Of a stretch of DNA of 64,000 nucleotides, positions 8,723-19,781 are shown in pieces. The translations under genes and the position numbers were made by a program. Source of the DNA: Candidatus Paracaedibacteraceae bacterium (GTDB lineage: Bacteria > Pseudomonadota > Alphaproteobacteria > Paracaedibacterales > CAIOTO01); contig JAUYTZ010000018.1 of NCBI GenBank assembly GCA_030694965.1, positions 145,559 through 209,558 of the forward strand. Reading direction: 5' to 3'. The notes below the pieces were generated by a model. It did not search any database, was not told where the DNA came from, and was given only the letters and a program-made list of their open reading frames with translations. Position 1 is the stretch's first letter; each line of letters starts with the position of its first letter.

Positions 8723-8760
8723 AACGAAGATGCATGACATCCTTCGTTTAATTTTATTTT
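8723..8760 (+). promoter_or_regulatory. Leader hairpin with T-rich tail before rpoB (candidate attenuator)
   Basis: AACGAAG and CTTCGTT (8723-8729 and 8742-8748) pair; inside them ATG/CAT extends the stem around a CATGA loop with a one-base bulge. The tail TAATTTTATTTTT follows. If transcription starts about seven bases after the -10 box at 8714, this hairpin forms at the very 5' end of the rpoBC transcript. Confidence 0.45.
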
Positions 8761-8789
8761 TAAAGATGATTTGTATCGGGGGACATTAA

Positions 8790-11700
8790 ATGGTTAGGTC
8801 TTACACAGGGCGAAAACGATTCCGGAAATCCTTTGGCCGTAACACAGAAGTTGCACCATTACCAAATTTGATTGCACTACAAAAATCTTCGTATGATAGC
8901 TTTCTGCAAGCTAATACTTCTTTTGAATCAAGACTTGATGCAGGTCTTCAAGAAGTATTTCGTTCGATATTCCCTATTAAAGATTTTTCAGGTAAATCAC
9001 AATTAGAATTTCATAAGTACGCATTCGATGCGCCAAAGTATGACGAATTCGAGTGCCGTCAACGAGGGATGACCCTTGCTGCCCCATTACGTGTAACATT
9101 TCGTCTAGTCGTTTGGGATGTTGATAGTGATACAGGTTCACGGTCCATCCGCGACATTAAAGAGCAAGACGTTTATATGGGTGATGTGCCACTCATGACT
9201 GACCGCGGTACATTTGTTGTTAATGGTATTGAACGTGTAATTGTTTCACAAATGCACCGCAGCCCTGGTGTGTTTTTTGACCATGACAAAGGGAAATCCC
9301 ATAGCTCAGGTAAAATCTTATACGCTGGCCGTGTTGTGCCTTATCGCGGTTCATGGATTGATTTCGAATTTGATCCAAAAGACATGCTTTATGTGCGTAT
9401 CGACCGTCGTCGTAAATTACCACTTACAACATTCTTGATGGCGCTTGATAGTGCTGAAACAGCAAAGCTGCGCCAAAAAAGTATTGAAACTGGTGAGCCA
9501 TTATTGCCAACTCAAGTTTCTGGTATGTCACGTGAAGAAATTCTCAAGACGTTCTATCAAACGATTGACTATAAAAAAACATCAAAAGGCTGGACAACAG
9601 CTTATCTTCCACAACACTGGCGCGGTGTAAAGCTTAATCAAAACATGGTTAATGCGGAAACAGGCGATATCGTTGCGGAAAAAGGTGCTAAAATAACACC
9701 ACGCATGGCAAAGAAATTTGAAGCAGATGGATTGAAATCAATTCTAGTAAATGAGGAAGATCTCTATGGTCTTTTCAATGCTAATGAATATATTGATGAT
9801 ACATCAGGCGAAATTTTCTTAGAAGCGGGTGATGAGCTTACAAAAGAAGCACTTCAACTTATTTCTGATTTAAAATTCAATCAATTATCTGTATTGCACA
9901 TTGATCATGTAAATGTGGGTGGTTATTTGCTTGCTACATTGCTTGCTGACAAAAACTACAGCCGTGAAGATGCCCTTCTTGATATTTATCGCTCAATTCG
10001 CCCTGGTGAACCACCGAGCGTTGAAGGTGGTGAGGCAATTTTCAAAGGCTTGTTCTTTGATGAAGAGCGTTATGACTTGTCAGCAGTTGGTCGTGTTAAA
10101 TTAAACGCACGTCTTGGTCTTGAGATTCCTGATACGGTGCGTGTCCTTTTAAAAGAAGACATACTTAGCATTGTTAAGACACTTCTTGAACTTAAAGATG
10201 GCCGCGGCGAAGTTGACGATATCGATAACCTTGGTAACCGTCGTGTTCGTTCTGTTGGTGAATTAATTGAAAACCAATTCCGTGTTGGTGTTGTTCGTAT
10301 GGAACGCACAATTAAAGAACGTATGGGATCTGTTGATATTGATACGGTTATGCCAAATGACCTAATCAATGCAAAGCCTGTTGCCGCTGCTATTCGTGAG
10401 TTCTTTGGGTCTTCACAGTTATCACAGTTTATGGACCAAACTAACCCGCTTTCTGAAATTACACACAAGCGTCGTCTGTCAGCTTTGGGACCAGGTGGTT
10501 TATCACGTGATCGCGCTGGATTTGAAGTACGAGACGTGCATCCAACACACTACGGTCGTATATGCCCAATTGAAACACCAGAAGGTCCGAATATTGGTTT
10601 GATTAACTCACTTTCAACATATGCGCGTGTTAACAAATATGGTTTCATCGAGACGCCTTACCGTAAAGTGAATGATGGTATTGTAACGAACGATGTTGTT
10701 TATTTAACCGCAATGCAAGAAGGTCGTTATAACATTGCTCCAGCAAACGCTCCATTCGATGAGAACATGCGTTTAACGGAAGACTTGCTCACAACGCACC
10801 GTGCTGGTGAACTTGAAATGTCTCCACGTGAAGATGTGCATTTGATGGACGTGTCACCAAAGCAACTTGTTTCTGTTGCTGCTTCTTTGATTCCTTTCTT
10901 GGAAAATGACGACGCTTCACGTGCATTGATGGGTTCAAACATGCAACGTCAGGCTGTACCTTTGCTTCGAACAGAAGCGCCAATCGTTGGAACAGGTATG
11001 GAGCATGTAGTTGCACGTGACTCAGGTGCTGTAATTGTTGCGAAACGCGGCGGTGTTGTTGACCAAATCGATGGTAAGCGTATTGTTATTCGTGCGACTG
11101 AACCAGATAGCAATGGCGACATAGGTGTTGATATTTATACGCTACTTAAATATCAAGGTTCAAACATGAGCACATGTATCAACCAAAAGCCACTTGTTCG
11201 CAAGGGTGATGTTGTTACATCTGGTGATATCATTGCTGACGGTCCTGCAACTGATATGGGTGAACTCGCGCTTGGTCGTAACTGTCTTGTGGCGTTTATG
11301 TCATGGCAAGGGTATAACTTTGAAGACTCTATCGTAATTTCAGAGCGTATTGCACGTGATGACATCTTTACTTCGATTCACATCGAAGGTTTCGAAGTTA
11401 TGGCGCGTGACACTAAGCTTGGTAATGAAGATATTTCACGTGATATTCCAAACGTAGGTGAAGAATCACTGCGTAACTTGGATGAAGCGGGTATTATTTA
11501 TGTTGGTGCTGAAGTAAATCCTGGCGACATTCTTGTTGGTAAGATTACACCTAAAGGTGAGTCACCAATGACGCCTGAAGAAAAATTGCTTCGTGCAATT
11601 TTTGGTGAAAAGGCTGCTGATGTTCGTGATAGTTCGCTTCGCGTACCGCCAGGGGTTTCTGGTACTGTTGTTGAGGTTCGTGTTTTCTCACGTCGTGGTG

Positions 11701-12956
11701 TTGAAAAAGACGAACGTGCAATTGCAATTGAACGCCAAGAAATCGAGCGCCTTGCAAAAGATCGTGATGACGAACGTGGCATTATTGAACGTAGCTTCTA
11801 TCAACGTTTATCTGACAAACTTGTTGGTCAAAAAATTGTTTCAGGCCCAACTGGCGTTAAAGCTGGAGGTACGGTAACACTTGAACTTTTGTCTGAGTTT
11901 ACACCTGGTCAGTGGCGCCGTTTCGTTATTGAAGACGAAGCTATTATGACTGACATTGAAGCAATGAAACGCCACATTGATGAATGTGTCGCACGTTTAC
12001 AAGCTGTGTTTGAAGACAAAGTTGAAAAACTCCGTCGTGGCGATGAATTACCGCCTGGGGTTCTTAAAATGGTTAAAGTATTTATTGCTGTTAAGCGTAA
12101 GTTGCAACCAGGTGATAAAATGGCTGGACGACATGGTAACAAGGGTGTGGTTTCACGCGTTGTTCCGCTTGAAGACATGCCATACTTAGAAGATGGTACG
12201 CCTGTCGATATTATTTTGAACCCGCTTGGTGTTCCTTCACGTATGAACGTTGGTCAGATTCTTGAAACTCACTTAGGTGCAGCTGCATTTAATTTGGGTA
12301 AGCAAGTAACGGCAATGCTCCAAAATTACAAAGAAGGTTCTGCATCTACGGATGATATCCGCCGTGATCTTGGTAATTTATATATGTCCAAAATTGATCG
12401 TGATGATATCAATGAATTGAACGATGTAGAGCTTCTTGAAATGGCTGGCAATCTTAAAACTGGTATTCCAATGGCAACACCAGTATTTGATGGCGCAAAG
12501 CAAGAAGAGATCGAAGAATACTTAACTATGGCTGGCCTCCATACATCAGGACAAGTAACCTTGTATGATGGTCGTTCAGGTGAAGCTTTTGATCGTCAAG
12601 TGACCGTTGGTCAGATTTATGTCTTGAAACTGCACCACTTGGTTGATGATAAGATTCACGCACGTTCAATCGGGCCATATAGTCTTGTTACGCAACAGCC
12701 ATTGGGTGGTAAAGCGCAGTTTGGTGGACAACGTTTCGGAGAAATGGAAGTTTGGGCACTTGAGGCATATGGTGCTGCTTATACGCTACAAGAGAAATTG
12801 ACTGTTAAGTCGGACGACGTCGCAGGACGTATGAAAGCTTATGAGGAAATTGTTCGTGGCGGCGAAAACATTGAAGCTGGAATTCCAGAATCACTCAACG
12901 TTTTGGCAAAAGAGTTACGTTCGCTTGGTCTGAACCTTTCGTTCAATTATAGTTAA
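8790..12956 (+). CDS. rpoB: DNA-directed RNA polymerase subunit beta
   Basis: Full-length 1388-residue beta subunit of RNA polymerase. The rifampicin-pocket region reads [20 protein letters not shown] then [11 protein letters not shown], with the usual Asp, His and Ser positions conserved, so no classic resistance substitution is visible. It is followed by [19 protein letters not shown]. The C-terminal part has [15 protein letters not shown] and the clamp-anchoring region ending in [14 protein letters not shown] strong GGGGGAC ribosome-binding site precedes the ATG. It is 97 bases upstream of rpoC. Confidence 0.99.
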   Translation: MVRSYTGRKRFRKSFGRNTEVAPLPNLIALQKSSYDSFLQANTSFESRLDAGLQEVFRSIFPIKDFSGKSQLEFHKYAFDAPKYDEFECRQRGMTLAAPLRVTFRLVVWDVDSDTGSRSIRDIKEQDVYMGDVPLMTDRGTFVVNGIERVIVSQMHRSPGVFFDHDKGKSHSSGKILYAGRVVPYRGSWIDFEFDPKDMLYVRIDRRRKLPLTTFLMALDSAETAKLRQKSIETGEPLLPTQVSGMSREEILKTFYQTIDYKKTSKGWTTAYLPQHWRGVKLNQNMVNAETGDIVAEKGAKITPRMAKKFEADGLKSILVNEEDLYGLFNANEYIDDTSGEIFLEAGDELTKEALQLISDLKFNQLSVLHIDHVNVGGYLLATLLADKNYSREDALLDIYRSIRPGEPPSVEGGEAIFKGLFFDEERYDLSAVGRVKLNARLGLEIPDTVRVLLKEDILSIVKTLLELKDGRGEVDDIDNLGNRRVRSVGELIENQFRVGVVRMERTIKERMGSVDIDTVMPNDLINAKPVAAAIREFFGSSQLSQFMDQTNPLSEITHKRRLSALGPGGLSRDRAGFEVRDVHPTHYGRICPIETPEGPNIGLINSLSTYARVNKYGFIETPYRKVNDGIVTNDVVYLTAMQEGRYNIAPANAPFDENMRLTEDLLTTHRAGELEMSPREDVHLMDVSPKQLVSVAASLIPFLENDDASRALMGSNMQRQAVPLLRTEAPIVGTGMEHVVARDSGAVIVAKRGGVVDQIDGKRIVIRATEPDSNGDIGVDIYTLLKYQGSNMSTCINQKPLVRKGDVVTSGDIIADGPATDMGELALGRNCLVAFMSWQGYNFEDSIVISERIARDDIFTSIHIEGFEVMARDTKLGNEDISRDIPNVGEESLRNLDEAGIIYVGAEVNPGDILVGKITPKGESPMTPEEKLLRAIFGEKAADVRDSSLRVPPGVSGTVVEVRVFSRRGVEKDERAIAIERQEIERLAKDRDDERGIIERSFYQRLSDKLVGQKIVSGPTGVKAGGTVTLELLSEFTPGQWRRFVIEDEAIMTDIEAMKRHIDECVARLQAVFEDKVEKLRRGDELPPGVLKMVKVFIAVKRKLQPGDKMAGRHGNKGVVSRVVPLEDMPYLEDGTPVDIILNPLGVPSRMNVGQILETHLGAAAFNLGKQVTAMLQNYKEGSASTDDIRRDLGNLYMSKIDRDDINELNDVELLEMAGNLKTGIPMATPVFDGAKQEEIEEYLTMAGLHTSGQVTLYDGRSGEAFDRQVTVGQIYVLKLHHLVDDKIHARSIGPYSLVTQQPLGGKAQFGGQRFGEMEVWALEAYGAAYTLQEKLTVKSDDVAGRMKAYEEIVRGGENIEAGIPESLNVLAKELRSLGLNLSFNYS

Positions 12957-12970
12957 GAATAAAATTGATA

Positions 12971-12996
12971 AGCCCGTTATTTAACCATAGCGGGCT
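12971..12996 (+). other. Intercistronic hairpin between rpoB and rpoC
   Basis: AGCCCGTTA...TAGCGGGCT pairs with one G-U wobble. There is no following T-tract, so it is more likely an mRNA processing or stability element than a terminator. Confidence 0.5.
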
Positions 12997-13053
12997 CGTT
13001 ATAATGAGTTAATGTGCACTTTACCGTGCGCCCCCTCTTAGGAGTTTTAGTCC

Positions 13054-16000
13054 ATGAGTCGCGAGATACATAAAGCAATATCCTCAGGTGAAATAGTCCC
13101 AGGTTTTGATTCACTCGGCATTTCTATAGCAAGTCCAGAACAAATTCGTTCATGGTCATTTGGTGAAGTAAAAAAACCAGAAACAATTAATTATCGTACA
13201 TTTAAACCAGAACGCGACGGCTTGTTTTGCGCTCGTATTTTTGGTCCTATAAAGGACTATGAATGCTTGTGTGGAAAATACAAACGCATGAAATATCGCG
13301 GCATTGTCTGTGAAAAATGTGGTGTTGAAGTTACATTAAGCAAAGTGCGCCGTGATCGTATGGGACACATTGAACTTGCTTCACCTGTTGCACACATTTG
13401 GTTTACAAAATCATTGCCAAGCCGTTTAGGCACATTGCTTGACATTACACTTCGTGATCTTGAGCGTATTTTATATTTTGAGAACTACGTTGTTGTTGAT
13501 CCTGGTTTGACACCTTTCCGTTACAAGCAATTGCTTTCTGAAGAAGAATTCATGCGTGCGCAAGATGAATATGGTGAAGATGCATTCCACGCTAGTATTG
13601 GTGCTGAGGCATTAAAAGAAATTCTTCTTAAACTTGATATGGAAAAAGAAAACGAAGAACTTCGTCTTGAATTTATAGAAACAACTTCTGAAATTCGTCG
13701 TAAAAAAATCTTTAAACGATTAAAATTGATTGAAGCTTTTTTGTCGTCAAATACACGCCCAGAATGGCTTGTGATGCATGTAATTCCGGTGATTCCACCA
13801 GAACTTCGCCCACTTGTGCCATTGGATGGTGGACGTTTTGCAACAAGTGACTTGAATGACCTTTATCGTCGCGTTATTAACCGTAACAATCGTCTAAAGC
13901 GTCTTATTGAACTACGTGCACCTGATATTATCGTACGCAACGAAAAGCGTATGCTTCAAGAATCAGTTGATGCGCTATTTGACAACGGTCGTCGCGGTCG
14001 TGCGATTACGGGTGCAAACAAGCGTCCATTGAAATCACTTGCTGACATGCTAAAAGGTAAGCAAGGTCGCTTCCGTCAGAACCTTCTTGGAAAGCGTGTT
14101 GACTATTCTGGTCGTTCCGTTATCGTTGTTGGTCCTGAGCTTAAATTGCATCAATGTGGTCTACCAAAGAAAATGGCATTGGAACTTTTCCGTCCATTTA
14201 TTTATTCACGTCTAGAACGCTATGGCCTTGCAAGTACATTAAAAGCTGCAAAGCGCATGGTTGAAAAAGAACGTCCTGAAGTTTGGGACGTTTTGGAAGA
14301 TGTTATTCGTGAGCACCCTGTATTGCTAAACCGTGCACCAACATTGCACAGACTTGGTATACAAGCTTTCGAACCTACCTTGATTGAAGGTAAAGCAATT
14401 CAGTTGCATCCACTTGTTTGTACGGCATTTAACGCAGACTTTGACGGTGACCAGATGGCTGTTCACGTTCCACTTGGACTTGAAGCACAAATCGAATCAC
14501 GTGTTTTGATGATGTCAACAAACAACATCTTGAGCCCTGCGCATGGACGTCCGATTATCGTTCCATCAAAGGATATCGTCCTTGGTCTTTACTATTTATC
14601 ACTTGATCGTGAAGGTCTTGTTGGTCAAGGTACGATGATTTCAAACATGAATGAACTTGAGCATGCAATGCAAGAAGGTTATCTACACCTTCATACAAAG
14701 ATTACAGCGCGTGTTGCTGTGTATGATGAAGAAGGTAAAGTTGCTTCTTACAAGCGTTTTGAAACAACACCTGGTCGTATGATTTTGGGTCAATACCTAC
14801 CAAAAAGTGATAAGATTCCATTCGAAGTTGTTAACCAAGTTTTGACATCAGGTGAAATTGGTAACTTAGTTGATATGGTTTATCGTCATTGTGGCCAAAA
14901 AGAAACCGTTATTTTCGTTGACCGTATTATGGGCCTTGGCTTTACGTATATGACAAAAGGTGGTATTTCCTTCGGTAAAGATGACTTGATCATTCCACCT
15001 GAAAAAGGTGCTTTGATTACTGAAACAAAAGGAATGGTTGCTGAATTCGAACAACAATATCTTGATGGTTTGATCACTAAAGGTGAAAAATACAACAAGG
15101 TTGTTGACGCATGGGATCGTTGTACGGACCGTGTTGCTGAAGCGATGATGAAGACAATGTCAGGTTCAAACACAGGCGATGTGGTTAACTCTGTTTACAT
15201 GATGACGCACTCTAAAGCGCGTGGTTCGGTAGCACAGATGAAACAGTTGTCTGGTATGCGTGGGTTGATGGCAACGCCGTCAGGTGACATTATCGAAACA
15301 CCAATTATTTCAAACTTTAAAGAAGGCTTGAATGTACTCGAATACTTTATTTCAACACACGGTACACGTAAAGGTCTAGCGGATACGGCTCTTAAAACAG
15401 CTAACTCAGGTTACCTCACACGTCGTTTGGTTGACGTTGCACAAGATTGTATTATTTCTGAAGATGATTGTGGAACGAAGAATGGTTTGATGATTCGTTC
15501 AGTAACAGAAGGCGCGAATATTATCGTGACAATGTTAGAGCGTGTTCTTGGAAGATCTGCTGCAGATGACATTATTAATCCATTAACTGGAAAAGTAATT
15601 GTTGAGGCAGGCCAAATGATTGACGAAGAAGCAATTGATCGACTTGCTGAATCAGGAATTGATGAAGTAAAAATTAGATCTGTTCTAACGTGCGAATCAG
15701 TAACTGGAACATGTACGAAGTGTTATGGCCGAGACATGGCACGTGGAACGATTGTTTGCAAAGGTGAGACAGTAGGTGTTATCGCTGCTCAGTCCATTGG
15801 TGAACCTGGTACACAGCTTACAATGCGTACGTTCCACATTGGTGGTGCGGCTCAGCGTGGCGCAGAGCAATCTAACATTGAATCTTCGTTTAATGGTCGT
15901 GTTCAGTTCAGAAATATTAATATTGCAACCAATACAGCAAATCATCACATTATGATTGCGCGTACTGGTGAATTGGCAATCATTGATGATCAGAACCGTG

Positions 16001-17220
16001 AACGTGTACGTCACAAAGTACCATATGGTGCACGTATGCTTGTTGCTGAAGGTGAAGTTGTTGCTCCTGGTAAGCGTTTATACGAGTGGGACCCATATAC
16101 AATTCCTGTCTTGACTGAAAAAGATGGTTTTGGTCATTTCGTGGATCTTGTTGATGGTCAATCTATGCGCGAAATAATCGACGAATCGACTGGTATTTCA
16201 AGTCGTGTTGTTGTTGACTGGAAACAGCATGGTCGTTCTTCAGAACTTCGTCCGATGATCAGTGTTCGTGATGCAAAAGGAAACCCAATCATGTTGCAAA
16301 ACGGATTGGAAGCACGTTACTTCTTGCCGATCGATACGATTGTTAGCATTGAAAATGGCGCACCAGTAAAAGCAGGTGATGTCGTTGCCCGTATTCCACG
16401 TGAGACTACGAAGACACGTGACATTACAGGTGGTCTACCACGCGTTTCTGAATTGTTTGAAGCACGTCATCCAAAAGATGCATCTATCATTGCAGAATTT
16501 GATGGTCGCGTTGAATTTGGTAAAGACTATAAAGCAAAACGTCGTATTATCGTTATCCCTGATGATGAAAATGCACAACCAATGGAATACTTAATTCCAA
16601 AGGGCCGTCACGTAACGGTACATGAAGGTGACTTCGTGCGTCGAGGTGAATTGCTTGTGGATGGAAACCAAGTGCCACATGACATCTTACGAATTTTGGG
16701 TGTTGAAGCATTGGCTGAATATTTGGTAAGCGAAATTCAACAAGTTTACCGCCTGCAAGGTGTTGGTATTAACGATAAGCACATTGAAGTTATTGTTCGT
16801 CAAATGTTGCAGAAAGTTGAAATTACAGACGCAGGTGCGACTGAATTAATTCTTGGTGAGCAAATTGACCGATCAGAAATGGATGCATTGAATCGTGATT
16901 TAGCTGCACGTGGTGAATGTTTGATTTCTGGTACACCAGTTCTACAAGGTATTACTAAAGCGTCATTGCATACTAAATCGTTCATTTCAGCAGCATCGTT
17001 CCAAGAAACAACACGTGTTCTAACAGAAGCTGCAGTTGCAGGTAAAGTTGATATGCTTGTTGGCTTGAAAGAAAATGTTATCGTTGGCCGCTTGATACCA
17101 GCTGGTACGGGTGGGGTTGTTCGTAATCTTAAAGCCCTTGCTGGTCAAAAAGATAAACAAATAGAGACTGATACAATAGCTGAGCGTCAGTTAGATTCAA
17201 AAAAGAATCGCGTAGCCTAA
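13054..17220 (+). CDS. rpoC: DNA-directed RNA polymerase subunit beta'
   Basis: Full-length 1388-residue beta' subunit. The N-terminal zinc finger starts with [19 protein letters not shown] near residue 71. The catalytic Mg-binding loop NADFDGD is at residues 460-466. A second zinc site combines a cysteine near residue 810 (DCIISEDDC) with [11 protein letters not shown] from residue 880. The trigger loop region includes [16 protein letters not shown]. It is preceded by an AGGAG ribosome-binding site and followed by a strong terminator. It has exactly the same length as rpoB, which is a coincidence. Confidence 0.99.
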   Translation: MSREIHKAISSGEIVPGFDSLGISIASPEQIRSWSFGEVKKPETINYRTFKPERDGLFCARIFGPIKDYECLCGKYKRMKYRGIVCEKCGVEVTLSKVRRDRMGHIELASPVAHIWFTKSLPSRLGTLLDITLRDLERILYFENYVVVDPGLTPFRYKQLLSEEEFMRAQDEYGEDAFHASIGAEALKEILLKLDMEKENEELRLEFIETTSEIRRKKIFKRLKLIEAFLSSNTRPEWLVMHVIPVIPPELRPLVPLDGGRFATSDLNDLYRRVINRNNRLKRLIELRAPDIIVRNEKRMLQESVDALFDNGRRGRAITGANKRPLKSLADMLKGKQGRFRQNLLGKRVDYSGRSVIVVGPELKLHQCGLPKKMALELFRPFIYSRLERYGLASTLKAAKRMVEKERPEVWDVLEDVIREHPVLLNRAPTLHRLGIQAFEPTLIEGKAIQLHPLVCTAFNADFDGDQMAVHVPLGLEAQIESRVLMMSTNNILSPAHGRPIIVPSKDIVLGLYYLSLDREGLVGQGTMISNMNELEHAMQEGYLHLHTKITARVAVYDEEGKVASYKRFETTPGRMILGQYLPKSDKIPFEVVNQVLTSGEIGNLVDMVYRHCGQKETVIFVDRIMGLGFTYMTKGGISFGKDDLIIPPEKGALITETKGMVAEFEQQYLDGLITKGEKYNKVVDAWDRCTDRVAEAMMKTMSGSNTGDVVNSVYMMTHSKARGSVAQMKQLSGMRGLMATPSGDIIETPIISNFKEGLNVLEYFISTHGTRKGLADTALKTANSGYLTRRLVDVAQDCIISEDDCGTKNGLMIRSVTEGANIIVTMLERVLGRSAADDIINPLTGKVIVEAGQMIDEEAIDRLAESGIDEVKIRSVLTCESVTGTCTKCYGRDMARGTIVCKGETVGVIAAQSIGEPGTQLTMRTFHIGGAAQRGAEQSNIESSFNGRVQFRNINIATNTANHHIMIARTGELAIIDDQNRERVRHKVPYGARMLVAEGEVVAPGKRLYEWDPYTIPVLTEKDGFGHFVDLVDGQSMREIIDESTGISSRVVVDWKQHGRSSELRPMISVRDAKGNPIMLQNGLEARYFLPIDTIVSIENGAPVKAGDVVARIPRETTKTRDITGGLPRVSELFEARHPKDASIIAEFDGRVEFGKDYKAKRRIIVIPDDENAQPMEYLIPKGRHVTVHEGDFVRRGELLVDGNQVPHDILRILGVEALAEYLVSEIQQVYRLQGVGINDKHIEVIVRQMLQKVEITDAGATELILGEQIDRSEMDALNRDLAARGECLISGTPVLQGITKASLHTKSFISAASFQETTRVLTEAAVAGKVDMLVGLKENVIVGRLIPAGTGGVVRNLKALAGQKDKQIETDTIAERQLDSKKNRVA

Positions 17221-17239
17221 GTTGAAAGTTGATTAAATT

Positions 17240-17278
17240 AAAAAGGGAGAGTGACTTAAACCACTCTCCCTTTTTTTA
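17240..17278. terminator. Strong bidirectional terminator between rpoC and terC
   Basis: GGGAGAGTG and CACTCTCCC pair perfectly, with AAAAA on the left and TTTTTTT on the right. It serves rpoC on the plus strand and the convergent terC on the minus strand. It rules out cotranscription of rpoC with a downstream str operon. Confidence 0.93.
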
Positions 17279-17315
17279 TACCTCATAAATTATTAGTAGT
17301 GAGTAAAAGTAAAGT

Positions 17316-18155
17316 TTAGAAAATAAGCTTGTATAAGGATTTTATACCAATGAAAACAAGCATAATGCCAACTAAATAGTGTATGAACCCAAATCGATTT
17401 GACATAGATGAAAGCACAAAATAAAGCGATCTTAGTCCCAAAATGGCAAAGATGTTGCTGCTGTAAACAATAAATGGATCGGTTGTAATAGCAAAAATAG
17501 CGGGCAAGCTATCAAGCGCAAATATAATATCTAGAAATTCAATGATTATTAGTGCAACAAATAAAGGTGTGACCCATCGTTGTGCTACTCCATTTTTTAC
17601 TTTAGTGATTATGAACGAATTGCCATGAAGCGTATTGGTAATTCGAAGATGTTTTTGCATGAACGTTAAAGCGACATTTTTGCTAAAATCAGTGTTTTTT
17701 TTGTTATCAAAAAGCATTTTAATACCCATGATAATTAATAATACAGAGACCCCATACATAAGCCAGTGAAAATGGTGTATAAGGCTAATTCCTGCACCAA
17801 TTGCAATTGCGCGAAGGATAATTACGCCAAGAATACCATAAAAGAGAACACGGTGCTGACTATTGGACGGAATTTTAAAATAAGAAAAGACGCAGCTCAT
17901 TACCATAACATTATCAATTGATAATGTTTTCTCTAAAAACCAGGCATAAAAAAAATCTTTTGCAGGTTTGGCGCCTAGCGTGTGCCAGACAAACCCACAA
18001 AAAAGAAATGCAATACCAACATACATAAGTGTCAGAAGTGCATTTAGCTTAATAGATGCCTCTCGAGATTTTGATGAGCTTACTTTTAAATCAATAGCGA
18101 GTAATAAGGTTATAAGGACACCAAGAAGTGTCCAGAATAAAACGGGTGTTTGCAT
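17316..18155 (-). CDS. TerC family integral membrane protein
   Basis: A 279-residue polytopic membrane protein with the TerC signatures LEKTLSIDNVMVMSCVF and EFLDIIFALDSLPAIFAIT, in which acidic residues sit inside transmembrane helices, and ILGLRSLYFVLSSM. Family members (Alx, YkoY, YceF) export Mn2+ or assist metal loading of exported proteins. It could be an Alx-like manganese exporter, but no yybP-ykoY riboswitch is visible upstream. A short inverted repeat, ACATG-N6-CATGT, lies at 18167-18182 just before the start. Confidence 0.9.
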   Translation of the reverse strand: MQTPVLFWTLLGVLITLLLAIDLKVSSSKSREASIKLNALLTLMYVGIAFLFCGFVWHTLGAKPAKDFFYAWFLEKTLSIDNVMVMSCVFSYFKIPSNSQHRVLFYGILGVIILRAIAIGAGISLIHHFHWLMYGVSVLLIIMGIKMLFDNKKNTDFSKNVALTFMQKHLRITNTLHGNSFIITKVKNGVAQRWVTPLFVALIIIEFLDIIFALDSLPAIFAITTDPFIVYSSNIFAILGLRSLYFVLSSMSNRFGFIHYLVGIMLVFIGIKSLYKLIF

Positions 18156-18472
18156 AAGAAAAAATCACATGGCATTACATGTAACTAGTGTAGTTGGTTG
18201 AAATTAATAAAGTATGAAGATACAGTATATGTAGACCATAATGTTATTTTCATCTTTTTAAACATAGATCGCACGTCGCCATTATCATTCTAGTCATTGA
18301 TCGTTGCAGCTTTTGAATATTTTCCGCGCGTCAATGAAGCCTGGCGTCAGCTCTTATTTCTATGTTGTAGCAAATATGATTAACTCAAAAAAGGGGGGAG
18401 CGGACAAGTTAATGTAAGGTATGAAAATGGATAACTAGAAAAGCTACCCATCATTGAACTATTCAAAATTAA
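18156..18472. other. Intergenic region between MFS gene and terC
   Basis: 317 bases with no supported gene. It should hold the terC promoter. A 38-codon open stretch on the plus strand (about 18297-18416) encodes LQLLNIFRASMKPGV... but has no good start signal and matches nothing I know. Local base composition around 18330-18360 is less AT-rich, so a decayed gene fragment is possible. Confidence 0.5.
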
Positions 18473-19684
18473 CTAGTCTAAAGCGGCCTTCTTTTTGTCG
18501 CTAATCGAAATTATTAAAAAGCCAGTTGCACCTAAAAGAAGTGCTATGGGAATAAATAAAATTCCACATATAAATGCTGAAGGGCTATCCACGCCGCCAT
18601 TCATTGCAATAAGCGCACCAATAATTGAATGGAACGCATATCCAAATATCATAATGATCATGTTCGCTATAGCCGTTGTTAAGCCAACAAGATTTTCAGA
18701 TACATACGTGGATGCTTTATAGATGGCTAAAATTTGATATGCGCAGCAAATGCCGACAATCGCAAACCCAACGGTCGCCGTTGTTGTTGTTGGATGACTA
18801 AAACATAATACAAAAAAGATAAGTGCCATAAGAACACCTGCGCCAATAATTGTGCCAAGATATTGCTTTGTTCTTTCTGCAATAAGGCTTAATAATGGAC
18901 CGCCAAAGCACATGCCAATGAAAATCATTGATGGTAAGCCAGATGCAACGTTAGCTTCATAGCCATATACTTGTTTCAAAAAAGAAGGACCCCATACATC
19001 GGCAAATCCTTCAATTGGCCCTACCATGAAACCAGCAAAAAGGCAGCAGCCAAGTACTTTTTTGTTGGTTAGAACGGTTTTAATATTTGTTAAAATACTA
19101 TCATCTGATGTTATATTATTCATTTTGGGCACAATAACATAAGTCAGCACAGCAAGTGCGATGCCCATTAAAATTAAAATTTCAACAACGGCTTTATAGC
19201 CTAAACTCTGGCACATATAACGAAGTGGATCTCCGCCATAAATAGCCCCAAGCAAGCCAATAGTTACAGAAAAACTAAGCATACGTGTGAAACGCTCTTC
19301 GGCAAAAGTCATGCGGATAATTTTGAAAACGCCTAAAATTGCAGCTGATGAGCCAATACCAATTAAAACACGCCCTAAAATTGGATATACCCAGTGATCT
19401 GTGAATAGGATTGGTGTCATACCTAAAGCGACAAGTAGCATGCAAATTGACATGACAGTACGTGGGCCGTAACGATCTAGCAGGATACCAAGTGGCAAAT
19501 GTATGAGTGAATAGCCAAGGTAGTAGACCCCAGAAAATTGTCCGAAGGTAGCAACGTCAATGTGAAATTGTCCCATGATGTCATTCATCATAATGCTTGG
19601 CATAACGCGGATAATGTATTGGTATGCATAAAATATGGACCCAATCATCCATACTGTCCATGCCATAAAGCGCGAATTAGACAT
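18473..19684 (-). CDS. Major facilitator superfamily transporter
   Basis: A 403-residue protein with about 12 predicted membrane helices. The N-terminus FMAWTVWMIGSIFYAYQYII followed by RVMPSIM, and the loop motif LPLGILLDRYGPR (MFS motif A region), place it in the MFS branch that contains the Legionella Pht-type carriers of host nutrients. No substrate can be assigned. It stands alone on the minus strand between terC and the symporter gene. The Pht-like resemblance is from memory of the family and should be treated as suggestive. Confidence 0.85.
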   Translation of the reverse strand: MSNSRFMAWTVWMIGSIFYAYQYIIRVMPSIMMNDIMGQFHIDVATFGQFSGVYYLGYSLIHLPLGILLDRYGPRTVMSICMLLVALGMTPILFTDHWVYPILGRVLIGIGSSAAILGVFKIIRMTFAEERFTRMLSFSVTIGLLGAIYGGDPLRYMCQSLGYKAVVEILILMGIALAVLTYVIVPKMNNITSDDSILTNIKTVLTNKKVLGCCLFAGFMVGPIEGFADVWGPSFLKQVYGYEANVASGLPSMIFIGMCFGGPLLSLIAERTKQYLGTIIGAGVLMALIFFVLCFSHPTTTTATVGFAIVGICCAYQILAIYKASTYVSENLVGLTTAIANMIIMIFGYAFHSIIGALIAMNGGVDSPSAFICGILFIPIALLLGATGFLIISISDKKKAALD

Positions 19685-19781
19685 ATTTAAAAGCCTTTAA
19701 ATAAGAGTTGTGTGATAATAGTATTTTGCGGGTTAATGTCAAGAAAAAAGAAATGATTGAGATACTAATGAAAATGTTTTC

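Noticed and set aside
10070-12178. Several long antisense and alternate-frame ORFs inside rpoB
   Set aside because: All are arginine/serine-rich shadows of the highly conserved rpoB frame.
18297-18416. Open stretch encoding LQLLNIFRASMKPGVSSYF in the gap upstream of terC
   Set aside because: Too short, no start signal and no recognisable family; noted as possible debris but not called a gene.
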